Assembly (NCBI GenBank): GCA_004193205.1
Contig: RZUM01000010.1
Span: forward strand, 62,001 to 126,000
DNA: 64,000 nucleotides
Source: Gordonia sediminis
Lineage (GTDB): Bacteria; Actinomycetota; Actinomycetes; Mycobacteriales; Mycobacteriaceae
Reading direction: 5' to 3'
Part shown: in pieces, positions 43,432 to 53,200 of the stretch
Position numbering within the stretch: position 1 is the stretch's first letter
How the letters are laid out: the number at the start of each line of letters is the position of its first letter
Program-made: the position numbers and the translations under genes
The notes under the pieces: generated by a model
The model's input: only the letters and a program-made list of their open reading frames with translations
Told to the model about the DNA's origin: nothing
The model's database searches: none

Positions 43432-44034
43432 TCAGTCGAGTCCGCGGGCGATCAGGGTCTCGGCGAATCCGTCGGCGGTGCGCAACGCGGCGATGACGAC
43501 CGGGGCGACGAGAATCCGTGCGCCGGGCCGCAATCCGCGCGCCTGGCGGGCCTCGTCGACCTGTCCGACGACCTCGACCATCAGCGGGATGGATCGGATC
43601 GCCAGTGCGAGCGCCAGCGCCAGGTGGTCGACCGGTGCACCGAAGCGGCGAAGGGGCCGTAATGCACTGACGATGGCGTCGAGGATGTCGGTGGTCCGGG
43701 TGGTCAGTGACACCGCCGCCGCGAGGGCGATCGATGCCGTGAGGACCGCGCAGACGACCAGCGCCCGCTGCCAATCGGTGAAGATCACCTGGAAGACGAA
43801 GATGAACACCAGCACCCACAGGGCGGGACGGAGCTGACGCCACGCCTCGCGGGGCCCGATCCGGCCCAACGCGAAGACGCCCCCGACGGCGAGGGCGAGC
43901 ACACCGATCGCGGGCAGCGTCCGCACCGTCAGCGAGATCGCCAGGATCGCCGCACCGAGCGCGAGGAGTTTCACCCCGGCCGGCAGCCGATGCAGCACCG
44001 ACCCGCCGGGCCGATAGACCCCGAGCGTGGTCAC
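43432..44034 (-). CDS. bioN: Biotin ECF transporter transmembrane protein BioN
   Basis: The 200-residue EcfT-type protein has about five hydrophobic segments (LLALGAAILAISLTVRTLPAIGVLAL; ALWVLVFIFVFQVIF; ALVVCAVLTASIALAAAVSL) and the EcfT coupling motif around QVDEARQARGLRP and ALRTADGFAETLIARGLD. It connects BioM to BioY. The GTG start overlaps the bioM stop by GTGA. Confidence 0.88.
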   Translation of the reverse strand: MTTLGVYRPGGSVLHRLPAGVKLLALGAAILAISLTVRTLPAIGVLALAVGGVFALGRIGPREAWRQLRPALWVLVFIFVFQVIFTDWQRALVVCAVLTASIALAAAVSLTTRTTDILDAIVSALRPLRRFGAPVDHLALALALAIRSIPLMVEVVGQVDEARQARGLRPGARILVAPVVIAALRTADGFAETLIARGLD

Positions 44035-44705
44035 GACATCAGCTTCCGGTAGGCCGCGATGGCGGGCCGGGGTGCGTCGTCGGCCACGACGCACCCGTCG
44101 TCGAGGACGACGACCCGGTCATAGTCGGTGAGCAACTCGAGGTCGTGGGTGAGGACCACGAGCTGTTCGTCGAGCGTCGCGAACACATCGCGCAACATCG
44201 AGGTGTTGCGCAGGTCGAGCAGCGTCGTCGGTTCGTCGGCCACCAGCACCTGCGGTTCGGTCACCATCACCGACGCGAGCGCCAGCAGTTGCTTCTGACC
44301 GCCGGAGAGCAGATGCGCCGGATGGTCGGCGTGACCGGCGAGCCCGAAGCGGTCGAGGACCGCGGCGGCCCTCGTCGCCCGCTCGCCGCGATCGCGGACC
44401 GTGCGGGTCAGGGAGAGTTCGATGTCCTCGGTGACGGTCGGCATGATGATCTGCCGATCCGGGTCACTGAAGATGAAACCCACCTCGCGGCGGACCCGTC
44501 GCTTCTCGCGGGCGGCGTCGATCCCGTTGACCCGGACCTTGCCGGTGTCGGGAACGACGAGCGCGTTGATCATGCGTGCCAGGGTCGACTTCCCGCTGCC
44601 GTTGGCTCCGATGATCCCGATTCTCCGCTCGGAGAGTTCCAGGTTGATCGCACGCAGCACCGTCCGGTCGCCGAAGGCGTGCGTCACATCAGCGAACTCG
44701 ATCAT
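44031..44705 (-). CDS. bioM: Biotin ECF transporter ATPase BioM
   Basis: The 224-residue ABC ATPase has Walker A GANGSGKSTL (about 33-42), the signature LLSGGQKQLLALAS, Walker B VLVADEPTTLLD and the switch His in VLTHDLELL. It powers biotin uptake with BioN and BioY, which flank it. Confidence 0.9.
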   Translation of the reverse strand: MIEFADVTHAFGDRTVLRAINLELSERRIGIIGANGSGKSTLARMINALVVPDTGKVRVNGIDAAREKRRVRREVGFIFSDPDRQIIMPTVTEDIELSLTRTVRDRGERATRAAAVLDRFGLAGHADHPAHLLSGGQKQLLALASVMVTEPQVLVADEPTTLLDLRNTSMLRDVFATLDEQLVVLTHDLELLTDYDRVVVLDDGCVVADDAPRPAIAAYRKLMS

Positions 44706-44735
44706 CGGCGGATATCGACGTGAGGTGGGTCCCGG

Positions 44736-45347
44736 TCACCGGCGGCGGCGCAGCCGCAGCGGGGTGATCAGACCCGGGTACGCGCGATGGACCTGAGCGG
44801 CGACAAGGGCCGCGATCACCGCTTTCGCGATGTCCCCGGGGATATAGGTGCCGTTGGTGGAGATCGCCGCCCAGAGCGACAGATCCGTGCGCAACAGCAG
44901 ACCGATGATGCCGCACGCGTAGATCACCACCATGCCGCCGAGAATGTTGGCTGCGATACCCCACAGGATCCGGTACTTGGGCATCATCAGCGCGGTCAAC
45001 AGCCCGATGACGATGACGCCGGGCAGGAACCCGACGAAGAACCCGGCGGTCGGAGACGACAGTGCCACCAGCCCGCTGCGGCCACCGGCGAGGATCGGCA
45101 GTCCGGCGATCGCGAGGATCGAGAAGATGATCACCGCGAGTGTGCCCTTCCGGGGTCCGATCACGGCGCCGGCCAGCATGACCCCGAGCGTCTGCAGGGT
45201 GATCGGCACACCGGAGGAGCCGATGGTGATCGTGCCCGGCAGGCCGAGCGCGGCGATCAGTGCCGCGAACACGGCTGCCTGGGTCAGATCGGTCACCGAC
45301 AGGGAGAATCGCCGTGTCGGCGGCGGTGCGTCGGTGGTCTCGGGCAT
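44736..45347 (-). CDS. bioY: Biotin transporter substrate-binding protein BioY
   Basis: The 203-residue membrane protein has six hydrophobic segments and the BioY block [32 protein letters not shown]. It is the biotin-binding S component. CATAAT lies 6 nt before the ATG, and only 64 bp separate it from the divergent guaA start; a biotin operator was looked for there but not recognised. Confidence 0.9.
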   Translation of the reverse strand: MPETTDAPPPTRRFSLSVTDLTQAAVFAALIAALGLPGTITIGSSGVPITLQTLGVMLAGAVIGPRKGTLAVIIFSILAIAGLPILAGGRSGLVALSSPTAGFFVGFLPGVIVIGLLTALMMPKYRILWGIAANILGGMVVIYACGIIGLLLRTDLSLWAAISTNGTYIPGDIAKAVIAALVAAQVHRAYPGLITPLRLRRRR

Positions 45348-45411
45348 GTCAGCATTATGTCCCCAGGCGCGCATGCGCAATGCCTCGGGTGGCGACACTA
45401 GACTCTTCGGC

Positions 45412-47002
<1,591 letters not shown>

Positions 47003-47004
<2 letters not shown>

Positions 47005-47033
47005 CGCCGTCCCGTCCCGGGCGGGTCGGTGTC
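47003..47033 (+). terminator. Probable guaA terminator hairpin
   Basis: GACGCCGTCCCG (47003-47014) pairs with CGGGTCGGTGTC (47022-47033), with one wobble and one mismatch, starting at the guaA stop. The rest of the 230 bp up to the polyketide synthase stop shows no gene or motif that I can support. Confidence 0.45.
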
Positions 47034-47235
47034 GTAAAACCCCTGGGGCACAAGCACTCGGCTACCACGGCGATGTGCGCTCACGCCATGAGGTTCGTCG
47101 AATGCGCGCCCGGTACTCGCTCATCCGGCCGGTGAAAATGCCAACTGGAAGACCGGCGCGTCGTCACCGCTGTGGCTCTACATTGCTTGCCCACGTGGGC
47201 TTTTCGGGACGAAGTAACGTCCCGCAGGGCGACGG

Positions 47236-48285
47236 TCAGAGCCGGAAGAGCATTGTCTCCGCGGTCAGTCCCGGGCCGAACGCCATCGCGCTACCCATGC
47301 CGGTCGGGCCGCCCTCGGCTGCTCGTCGCATCATCTCTGCAAGGACGAACAGCACGGTGGCCGAGGACATGTTTCCGTAGTTCTGGAGAACGTGTCGGGA
47401 GGCGTCCAGCGCGTCCTCTTCGAGTCCGAGTGCGCTCTCGACTGAATCGAGAATCGATCGTCCGCCTGGGTGAATCGCCCAGAGATCTATGTCGGCCGGC
47501 GTACGACCCGCCAGGATGAGCTTGAGATTGTCCGGATTCAGCGCTTTGCCGAGTTGGCCAGGGACCTTGCCGGACAACACCATGTCGAACCCCATGTCCC
47601 CGATGCGCCATGTGATCAGGTCGCGAGTATCCGGGACCATGACCTGCTTGAACGAGTCGAGTTCGATCCCGGTCTCGTCAGCGGAGACGATGGCGGCGGC
47701 GCAACCATCTCCGAAGATGAGGAACGAGAGCATCGACTCCAGGCTCTTGGGTTTCTGCAGGTGGACCGAGCACAGTTCGACACTCACCAGCAGAACCTTC
47801 GCCTGCGGGTTCGCCCGGACGATGTTGTTGGCCGTCTTGAGTCCCGTGATGCCGGCGAAACACCCCATGAAGCCGATCTGGGTGCGGTCGATATTCGGAC
47901 TCAGACCACAGTTCTTGATGAGGTCATAGTCGATTCCCGGCGAGTAGAACCCAGTGCAGGTGACGAGGACAAGATGGGTGATCTCGGCCGCTTCGTCGCC
48001 CAGATCCAGACCCTCGACGGCACGCTGAGCCAGCTTGGGGGCCTTGTCCTCGTACTCGATCATCCGGGTCTCGGTGGCGATATCGCTGGGATTGTTCCCG
48101 TAGAACGTCACGGGATCCTCCACCGATGACCAGCGGTGGTCGATCTGCGCGCGTTCGGCCATGCGCTGGAACAGGAGCATCTTGCTGCGCTGCTCCATCA
48201 GTTCGGGTGCGTACTCGATGAACATGTCGTGGCAGTCCAGCGAGGGCACCGCAGTACTGATCTGGTTAACGTAGGCAGCAGCCAT
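47236..48285 (-). CDS. Type III polyketide synthase (chalcone-synthase-like)
   Basis: The 349-residue product has the complete type III PKS triad: Cys142 in GFMGCFAGITGL, His272 in AIHPGGRSILD and Asn305 in NYGNMSSATV. Such homodimeric enzymes extend an acyl-CoA with malonyl-CoA to give pyrones or resorcinols. The starter is not predictable from sequence alone. ATG 48285 gives the usual length (about 350); ATG 48372 would add 29 residues unlike the family. It is not part of the conserved guaA-imuA' neighbourhood and is divergent from a glycosyltransferase gene. Confidence 0.92.
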   Translation of the reverse strand: MAAAYVNQISTAVPSLDCHDMFIEYAPELMEQRSKMLLFQRMAERAQIDHRWSSVEDPVTFYGNNPSDIATETRMIEYEDKAPKLAQRAVEGLDLGDEAAEITHLVLVTCTGFYSPGIDYDLIKNCGLSPNIDRTQIGFMGCFAGITGLKTANNIVRANPQAKVLLVSVELCSVHLQKPKSLESMLSFLIFGDGCAAAIVSADETGIELDSFKQVMVPDTRDLITWRIGDMGFDMVLSGKVPGQLGKALNPDNLKLILAGRTPADIDLWAIHPGGRSILDSVESALGLEEDALDASRHVLQNYGNMSSATVLFVLAEMMRRAAEGGPTGMGSAMAFGPGLTAETMLFRL

Positions 48286-48466
48286 TGGCGAGGTCCAAAC
48301 CTTGTCTACAAGCGAATGAGTGGGCGCAGTCCAGGTAGGTGAAAACTTCTGTCTAGTATTGCAATTGGCCAAAATCTCAGCGACGACGTCATGTCATGCG
48401 ACAGTGGTTCCGCGGGATCGACGATGGCATCGGAGATCATGGTACGGGTGAATCACCGTTGTTTGC

Positions 48467-48630
48467 AACGGGATACAGAGTGTTTCAGATGGTGATGCCC
48501 GTGCGGGAACGGGATACGGAGCGTTTCAGATGGGAATCCCCGTGTGGGAACGGGATACAGAGTGTTTCAGATGTCAATGCTCGTCTGAGAACGGGATACA
48601 GAGTGTTTCAGATGGTGATCCCCGTCTGAG
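48467..48630. repeat. Four tandem 41-bp repeats in the PKS/glycosyltransferase promoter region
   Basis: Exact head-to-tail units at 48467-48507, 48508-48548, 48549-48589 and 48590-48630. The first about 25 bases, beginning AACGGGATACAGAG and continuing TGTTTCAGATG, are nearly invariant (unit 2 differs at two positions), while the last 16 vary (GGTGATGCCCGTGCGGG type). 41 is not divisible by 3, so the array is not coding. It ends 8 bp before the glycosyltransferase GTG. The whole gene-free stretch is 48286-48638; 48286-48466 holds nothing else recognisable. Confidence 0.92.
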
Positions 48631-48638
48631 AGAGAGCG

Positions 48639-49958
48639 GTGAACAAAGCCATGCGAGCAATCCTCTGCAGCGCACCCCTGACCGGCCATCTACAGCCGAT
48701 GATCGCCATCGGTCGGCAACTGATCGCTGACGGTTGGACCGTCGCCGTGCTCACGAGTGCACATTTCCGTGAGCGGGTCGAGCGTGCCGGACTGGAACAC
48801 ATCGCACTCCCATCGGAGTGTGACTTCGACGAACGGGATCTCAACGGCCAGTTCGCCGGGCGTGCTCGAATGCCTGGCTTCCTGCGTTCACGCTATGATC
48901 TCGAGCACTTGTTCATCCGGACTATCTCGGCTCAGCACGATCGCCTCGCCGCCCTGCTCGCCGAACGCGACATCGACGTCGTGCTCGCGGAGAACCTGTT
49001 CCTGGGTGTATTGCCGTTACTCAGTGCGGCGCAGGCGAACAGACCCTACGTCGCCGCTGTGTGTATGACCCCGCTGATGGCCAACAGCGCAGACACCGCG
49101 CCGTTCGGCCCCGGGTTTGCACCGTCCACCACGCGTGCCGGGATGGTGCGGAATCGGCTGCTCACCCTGGGCGCGACATCAGTGGTGCTCCGCCGCGCAC
49201 AGCGAAACACCAATGCGGCCGTCAGGGACGCGGTCGGGTGCAACGCAGCGTCCTTTGTCCTGGATTGGCCGTTGCTGGCCGACGACGTGTTCGTGCTGAC
49301 AACACCGTCGTTGGAGTATCCGCGGCGCGACCTCGATTCGAAGCTGCGGTACGTCGGGCCGGCTCTGGGTCGAGCCGATCCCGGTCAGGCGCCGCCGGTG
49401 TGGTGGGATCGCGTCCACGGTCGACGGCCCGTCGTCGTGGTGACGCAGGGGACTCTGGACAACGAGGACATGAGCCGCCTCGTCGAACCCACCATCACTG
49501 GCCTTGCCGGCTCCGAGGCGTTGGTCGTGGCGACCACCGGCGGCCCACCGGTGGAATCGGTCAGGGTGGACGCGGCGAATGCCGTCGTCACCGAGTTCGT
49601 TCCATTCGACATGATGTTTCCGCACACCGATGTGCTGGTAACCAATGGCGGTTGGGGTGGAGTGCATTTCGCCTTGACCCATGGGGTGCCGATGGTTGTC
49701 GTCGGATCGACCGAGGACAAGGGCGAGGTGGCCGCCCGAGTCGCTCGCTCGGGAGCGGGAATCCGATTGCGGCGCAATTCACCTGGCGCGATTCGACGTG
49801 CGGTTCGCACGGTGCTCGACGACCCGTCTTATCGACACCGCGCGACCGTCCTCCAATCCGAAATGTCGGGGTTGGATGGGGCACGCGCAATCAGTGATGC
49901 GTTGAGCAAACCCACGATCGATGCGCATGATTCTCCGGATTCGTTGCCGCCCAGGTGA
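48639..49958 (+). CDS. GT1-family glycosyltransferase (macrolide-glycosyltransferase-like)
   Basis: The 439-residue product has the GT-B layout of UDP-glycosyltransferases: N-terminal acceptor domain beginning ILCSAPLTGHLQPMIAIGRQL, and C-terminal donor domain with VVVTQGTL and the signature VTNGGWGGVHFALTHGVPMVVV, where the usual His of HGG is Asn. It probably glycosylates a small molecule, and the divergent type III PKS suggests the PKS product as acceptor (inference). GTG 48639 (or ATG 48651). The upstream 41-bp repeats end within its ribosome binding region. Confidence 0.85.
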   Translation: MNKAMRAILCSAPLTGHLQPMIAIGRQLIADGWTVAVLTSAHFRERVERAGLEHIALPSECDFDERDLNGQFAGRARMPGFLRSRYDLEHLFIRTISAQHDRLAALLAERDIDVVLAENLFLGVLPLLSAAQANRPYVAAVCMTPLMANSADTAPFGPGFAPSTTRAGMVRNRLLTLGATSVVLRRAQRNTNAAVRDAVGCNAASFVLDWPLLADDVFVLTTPSLEYPRRDLDSKLRYVGPALGRADPGQAPPVWWDRVHGRRPVVVVTQGTLDNEDMSRLVEPTITGLAGSEALVVATTGGPPVESVRVDAANAVVTEFVPFDMMFPHTDVLVTNGGWGGVHFALTHGVPMVVVGSTEDKGEVAARVARSGAGIRLRRNSPGAIRRAVRTVLDDPSYRHRATVLQSEMSGLDGARAISDALSKPTIDAHDSPDSLPPR

Positions 49959-49980
49959 TCCCCACCTCAGGACGGCAACG
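49942..49980. terminator. Hairpin at the glycosyltransferase stop
   Basis: CGTTGCCG (49942-49949) with CGGCAACG (49973-49980) and inner AGGTG/CACCT form a nested stem over the stop codon (49956-49958). Probable terminator; a second weaker stem lies at about 50038-50069. Confidence 0.55.
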
Positions 49981-50079
49981 CGGCCTCGAGCAACCCCCAC
50001 TGCGCATCAGAGAGGAAAGGGTGACCTGACACGCCGACCAACGTGAGCCGCAACAACACTCAGGTTGGGGAGGCACACA

Positions 50080-50301
50080 CTAGTGGCGGCGGGAGGAGCG
50101 TGCGCCGGTCATGATCAGCACCAGTCCGATGAGGAGTCCGGCCGCGACGGCGATCCAGCCGAGGTCGGCGGCGTCGGGTAGGTCCGGGTTCCCCGCAATT
50201 CCCCAGCCGGCCAGCACGAGTGCCACGATCCCCAGAATGATCAGGCCGGGCGAACGGTGGCGGGTGTCTGTCGTCTCCGATTCGGTGTTCATGTCGTTCA
50301 T
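50080..50301 (-). CDS. Small two-helix membrane protein
   Basis: The 73-residue product has two transmembrane helices (LIILGIVALVLAGWGIAG about 19-36; LGWIAVAAGLLIGLVLIMTGA about 47-67) and an RRH tail. Its ATG overlaps the stop of the PspC-domain gene (ATGA), so it is the last gene of that transcript. It is probably an accessory of the envelope-stress system; no family name recognised. Confidence 0.7.
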   Translation of the reverse strand: MNDMNTESETTDTRHRSPGLIILGIVALVLAGWGIAGNPDLPDAADLGWIAVAAGLLIGLVLIMTGARSSRRH

Positions 50302-51839
50302 CGGGTCACCTCCACATGGCCGACGTTGCTGCGGGCGTTGACCGTCAGGACAGGGCCTTCGGTGCCGTCGTCACCGCCGGAGAGCCCCTCGGGGCAGCTC
50401 TCGTCACCGATCCGGGTCTCGCAGTGCGCCCGGACGTTCATTCCAGGGGGTAGCAGCACGGCGACCTCACCGATACCGTTATGGAGGTCGACGGTGCGGT
50501 CCCCGGTGAGTTCCACCGATCGCAGGTCCAAGGTCATCCGCCCCATGGTGAGCGTGTATTCGCTCTGGATCTCGTTCTCACTCAGTGGTTTCCAGGTGCG
50601 CTCACCCGTGCCGCCGGGCGGGAGACCGTCGAGGTTGGCGACCGCCGCCGATACCACGACCGCGACACCGAGGGCCAGCGCCACCGGGACGAGTCCGGTG
50701 CTGTGCCGACCCGACCTGCGCCGTCGCAGGCCGGCATGGACCAACCCGACGCCGACGACCGCAAGGGTCAGCGCCAGGACCCGGGTCGTGGTGAACCAGT
50801 CCACGCCGGCCTGATGAGCCGCGGCACCGGCCGCACCGACGATGACCGCCAGACCGAGGACGACGAGGGTCAGTGGTGATCGACGCTCCTTCACCTCGCC
50901 GGGCGTGGGCCGGGGTGCGGGTTCGGGAAGATCCCAGGCGAACTCGGCGGCGCCCAGCGGATCCCAGGCCGGAGGAATCCGATGCGGATCGTCCGACGTG
51001 ATGGAGCCGGATGCCGCAGCGCCGGAGGCGGCAGGGCCGGAGTCCGCCGGGGGGACCGGTGCGCCGGGACCGGCCACCGGGGGCTGCTGTGCGGCGGGGT
51101 GAGACGAGGTGGGCGGATACGGCGCCGTGGGGGATGACGGCGTGGGGAATGACCCCGTGGGATAAGGCGCCGTGGGATACTGCGCCGCGGGATACGGTGC
51201 GGCGGGATAGGGCGACGGCGGATACGGGTTCTCGGCGGAGAACTGTTGCGGCACCGGCGTCGTCGCTCCCGTGGCGGTGTCCGTCATCGAACGGGGCACC
51301 CACCGCTGCAGATCCTCCGGGGTACCCGACCAGCCGGCGGTGACCGGGGCCGGACGGTAGGTGTCGGCACTCGTTCCGGGCGGTGGCTCGGGGGTGCGCT
51401 GATAGAGCAGCCACCACCCGAGCAGCATCAGGGCCGCACCGACCAGACCTCCCGAACTCCAGGTGGCGTTCGGGCCGAACGAGGTCAACAGGATGATCGC
51501 GAGGACGATCAGGAGGATGAACTTGCCGTTGCGATTCGTCATGCTCGCGCGAGGGCCTCGCTGTCCGTCCCATCGTTCGGTCGCACCGGTTCCGAGTTGG
51601 TCGGCGCGGTCCTGACCGGGCAGCGTGATCCAGGCCGCGATGTAGAGCAGCAGACCACTGCCGCCGAACAGCGTGGCCACCACGAAGGCGACCTTGACCA
51701 GCGTCGGATCGACCCGATACCGCGCACCGATACCCGCGCACACCCCGGCCACCGTGCGGTTGCCGCGGGGCCGGACGGGTCGGGTCGCCCACATCCGTTC
51801 GAACTGCTTCGTGTCCATGGTCCCCATCGTCGTCGTCAC
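50298..51839 (-). CDS. PspC-domain membrane protein, EsrI-like
   Basis: The 513-residue product starts with a PspC domain (RPRGNRTVAGVCAGIGARYRVDPTLVKVAFVVATLFGGSGLLLYIAAWITLPG), continues with further membrane helices, a repetitive Pro/Tyr/Ala segment (SPYPAAPYPAAQYPTAPYP) and more helices, and ends in a domain with LTMGRMTLDLRSVELTGDRTVDLHNGIGEVAVLLPPGMNV, a DUF2154/LiaF-like beta repeat. In Corynebacterium glutamicum EsrI is a PspC-family inhibitor gene divergent from the esrSR two-component genes; the same arrangement is seen here. GTG 51839 (GGAG 5 nt upstream); ATG 51827/51818 are alternatives. Confidence 0.8.
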   Translation of the reverse strand: MTTTMGTMDTKQFERMWATRPVRPRGNRTVAGVCAGIGARYRVDPTLVKVAFVVATLFGGSGLLLYIAAWITLPGQDRADQLGTGATERWDGQRGPRASMTNRNGKFILLIVLAIILLTSFGPNATWSSGGLVGAALMLLGWWLLYQRTPEPPPGTSADTYRPAPVTAGWSGTPEDLQRWVPRSMTDTATGATTPVPQQFSAENPYPPSPYPAAPYPAAQYPTAPYPTGSFPTPSSPTAPYPPTSSHPAAQQPPVAGPGAPVPPADSGPAASGAAASGSITSDDPHRIPPAWDPLGAAEFAWDLPEPAPRPTPGEVKERRSPLTLVVLGLAVIVGAAGAAAHQAGVDWFTTTRVLALTLAVVGVGLVHAGLRRRRSGRHSTGLVPVALALGVAVVVSAAVANLDGLPPGGTGERTWKPLSENEIQSEYTLTMGRMTLDLRSVELTGDRTVDLHNGIGEVAVLLPPGMNVRAHCETRIGDESCPEGLSGGDDGTEGPVLTVNARSNVGHVEVTR

Positions 51840-51916
51840 GCGGTCTCCGCACATCGGGGACGACCCTGAGAACGTCCCTGATGTGCATCGGGGCCCGACC
51901 GTGCCACCATCGAAGT

Positions 51917-53200
51917 GTGAGTGGTCGTGTCCCCGTGCCCGCGTCATCCTCCGTGGCGTCGTCGACGCCCCGGTTGGTGCGTCGCGGCGGGGGCCGGGTC
52001 ATCGGGGGCGTGGCCGGCGGGATCGCCGACCATCTCGGCGTCGACGCCTTCCGGGTGCGGGTCGTCTTCACGGTGCTGGCCGCCATGGCGGGGGCCGGCG
52101 TGCTCGCCTACGGCCTGCTCTGGTTCTTCTGCCCGCCCGGCCACGACACGGCCCCGCCGTCGCCGGGGGAACGGCGACAGGCCTACGGACTCGCCATCGT
52201 CGGCCTGGTCGCGATGTCGGTCGTCGGGTTCGCCGCCTCGGGTACCCCGGCCGCCTACCTCGTGCCCTTCGTGTTCGTGGCCGTCGGCGCGAGTCTGGTG
52301 TGGCGCGAGTTCGACACCTCACGCGCCTCACCGCGCACCCCCGTGCTCACCTGGACCCGGCTGATCGGCGGCGCCCTGCTCGTGATCGGTGGGCTCGTGG
52401 TGATCGTGCTCGCCGGTGACCAGAACTTCGGTGGGCTCTCCACGACGCTGCTCGCCGTCGCCGCCACCCTCATCGGAGTGCTGCTGCTGACCGTGCCGCT
52501 GTGGATGCGGATGCTGCGCGCGCTCAACGAGGAACGGGCTGCGCGCATCCGCAACGCCGAACGCGAGGAGATCGCATCCCACCTGCACGACTCGGTGCTG
52601 CAGACGCTGGCCCTCATCCAGAAACAGGCAGGCAAACCCGACGAGGTCGCACGCCTCGCGCGCAGCCAGGAGCGGGAGCTGCGCGGCTGGCTGTTCGGCG
52701 ATCCCGCACAGCGGGCGGGCTCGTTGTCGGCGAGTCTGCAGGGTGTCGGGGCCGAGGTGGAGGACGACTACGGCATCGAGGTCGACGTCATCACCGTCGG
52801 CGACCTGCGACCCGACGACGAACCGCCCGCCGATCGGCGCCGCTGGACCGCGCTCGTCGGCGCCACACGCGAGGCATTGATCAACGCCGCCAAACACTCC
52901 GGGGAACGCAAGGTCGACGTCTACGGTGAGGTGACCGACGATCAGGTCGAGGTGTTCGTTCGTGATCGGGGCGTCGGTTTCGACCCGGATCTCATCGACG
53001 ACGACCGCCAGGGCATCGCGAGGTCGATCAGGGCGCGGATGCAGCGGGTGGGCGGTGAGGTCGCGATCGACTCCACTCCCGGGCGCGGCACCAACGTGCG
53101 CCTGACCATGCCGCGCGGCCACGCCGCCGGTTCCGACGCCGACCCCGGCATCGCGGTGCCGGCGGAAAAGCCACATGAAGAAGAGAAGGGACATCGATGA
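51917..53200 (+). CDS. PspC-domain sensor histidine kinase, EsrS-like
   Basis: The 427-residue protein has an N-terminal PspC domain (GGRVIGGVAGGIADHLGVDAFRVRVVFTVLAAMAGAGVLAYGLLW), four more membrane helices, then a HisKA_3 dimerisation helix EEIASHLHDSVLQTLALIQ (phospho-acceptor His about 224) and an HATPase domain with NAAKHS, DRGVGFDPD and GRGTNVRL. This matches EsrS, the envelope-stress kinase. GTG start at 51917; the stop overlaps the regulator gene by ATGA. Confidence 0.85.
   Translation: MSGRVPVPASSSVASSTPRLVRRGGGRVIGGVAGGIADHLGVDAFRVRVVFTVLAAMAGAGVLAYGLLWFFCPPGHDTAPPSPGERRQAYGLAIVGLVAMSVVGFAASGTPAAYLVPFVFVAVGASLVWREFDTSRASPRTPVLTWTRLIGGALLVIGGLVVIVLAGDQNFGGLSTTLLAVAATLIGVLLLTVPLWMRMLRALNEERAARIRNAEREEIASHLHDSVLQTLALIQKQAGKPDEVARLARSQERELRGWLFGDPAQRAGSLSASLQGVGAEVEDDYGIEVDVITVGDLRPDDEPPADRRRWTALVGATREALINAAKHSGERKVDVYGEVTDDQVEVFVRDRGVGFDPDLIDDDRQGIARSIRARMQRVGGEVAIDSTPGRGTNVRLTMPRGHAAGSDADPGIAVPAEKPHEEEKGHR

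Noticed and set aside
43023-43496. A plus-strand frame through the 21-bp arrays that encodes 7-residue repeats (DRTLDSV, GAVDEIP)
   Set aside because: It is continuous only because 21 is a multiple of 3, starts inside guaB3 and overlaps the bioN 3' end; the heptads differ completely between the two arrays and resemble no protein repeat.
44932-45411. N-terminal extension of guaA
   Set aside because: It overlaps divergent bioY, lacks similarity, and TAGACT 7 nt before GTG 45412 marks the true start.
45348-45411. Biotin repressor operator between bioY and guaA
   Set aside because: No convincing BirA or BioQ palindrome was found in the 64 bp.
47034-47235. tRNA or small RNA after guaA
   Set aside because: No TTC-loop with matching acceptor stem could be built; no promoter or terminator pair in the right order.
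48467-48630. CRISPR array
   Set aside because: Four units are directly adjacent with no unique spacers, and no cas gene is nearby.
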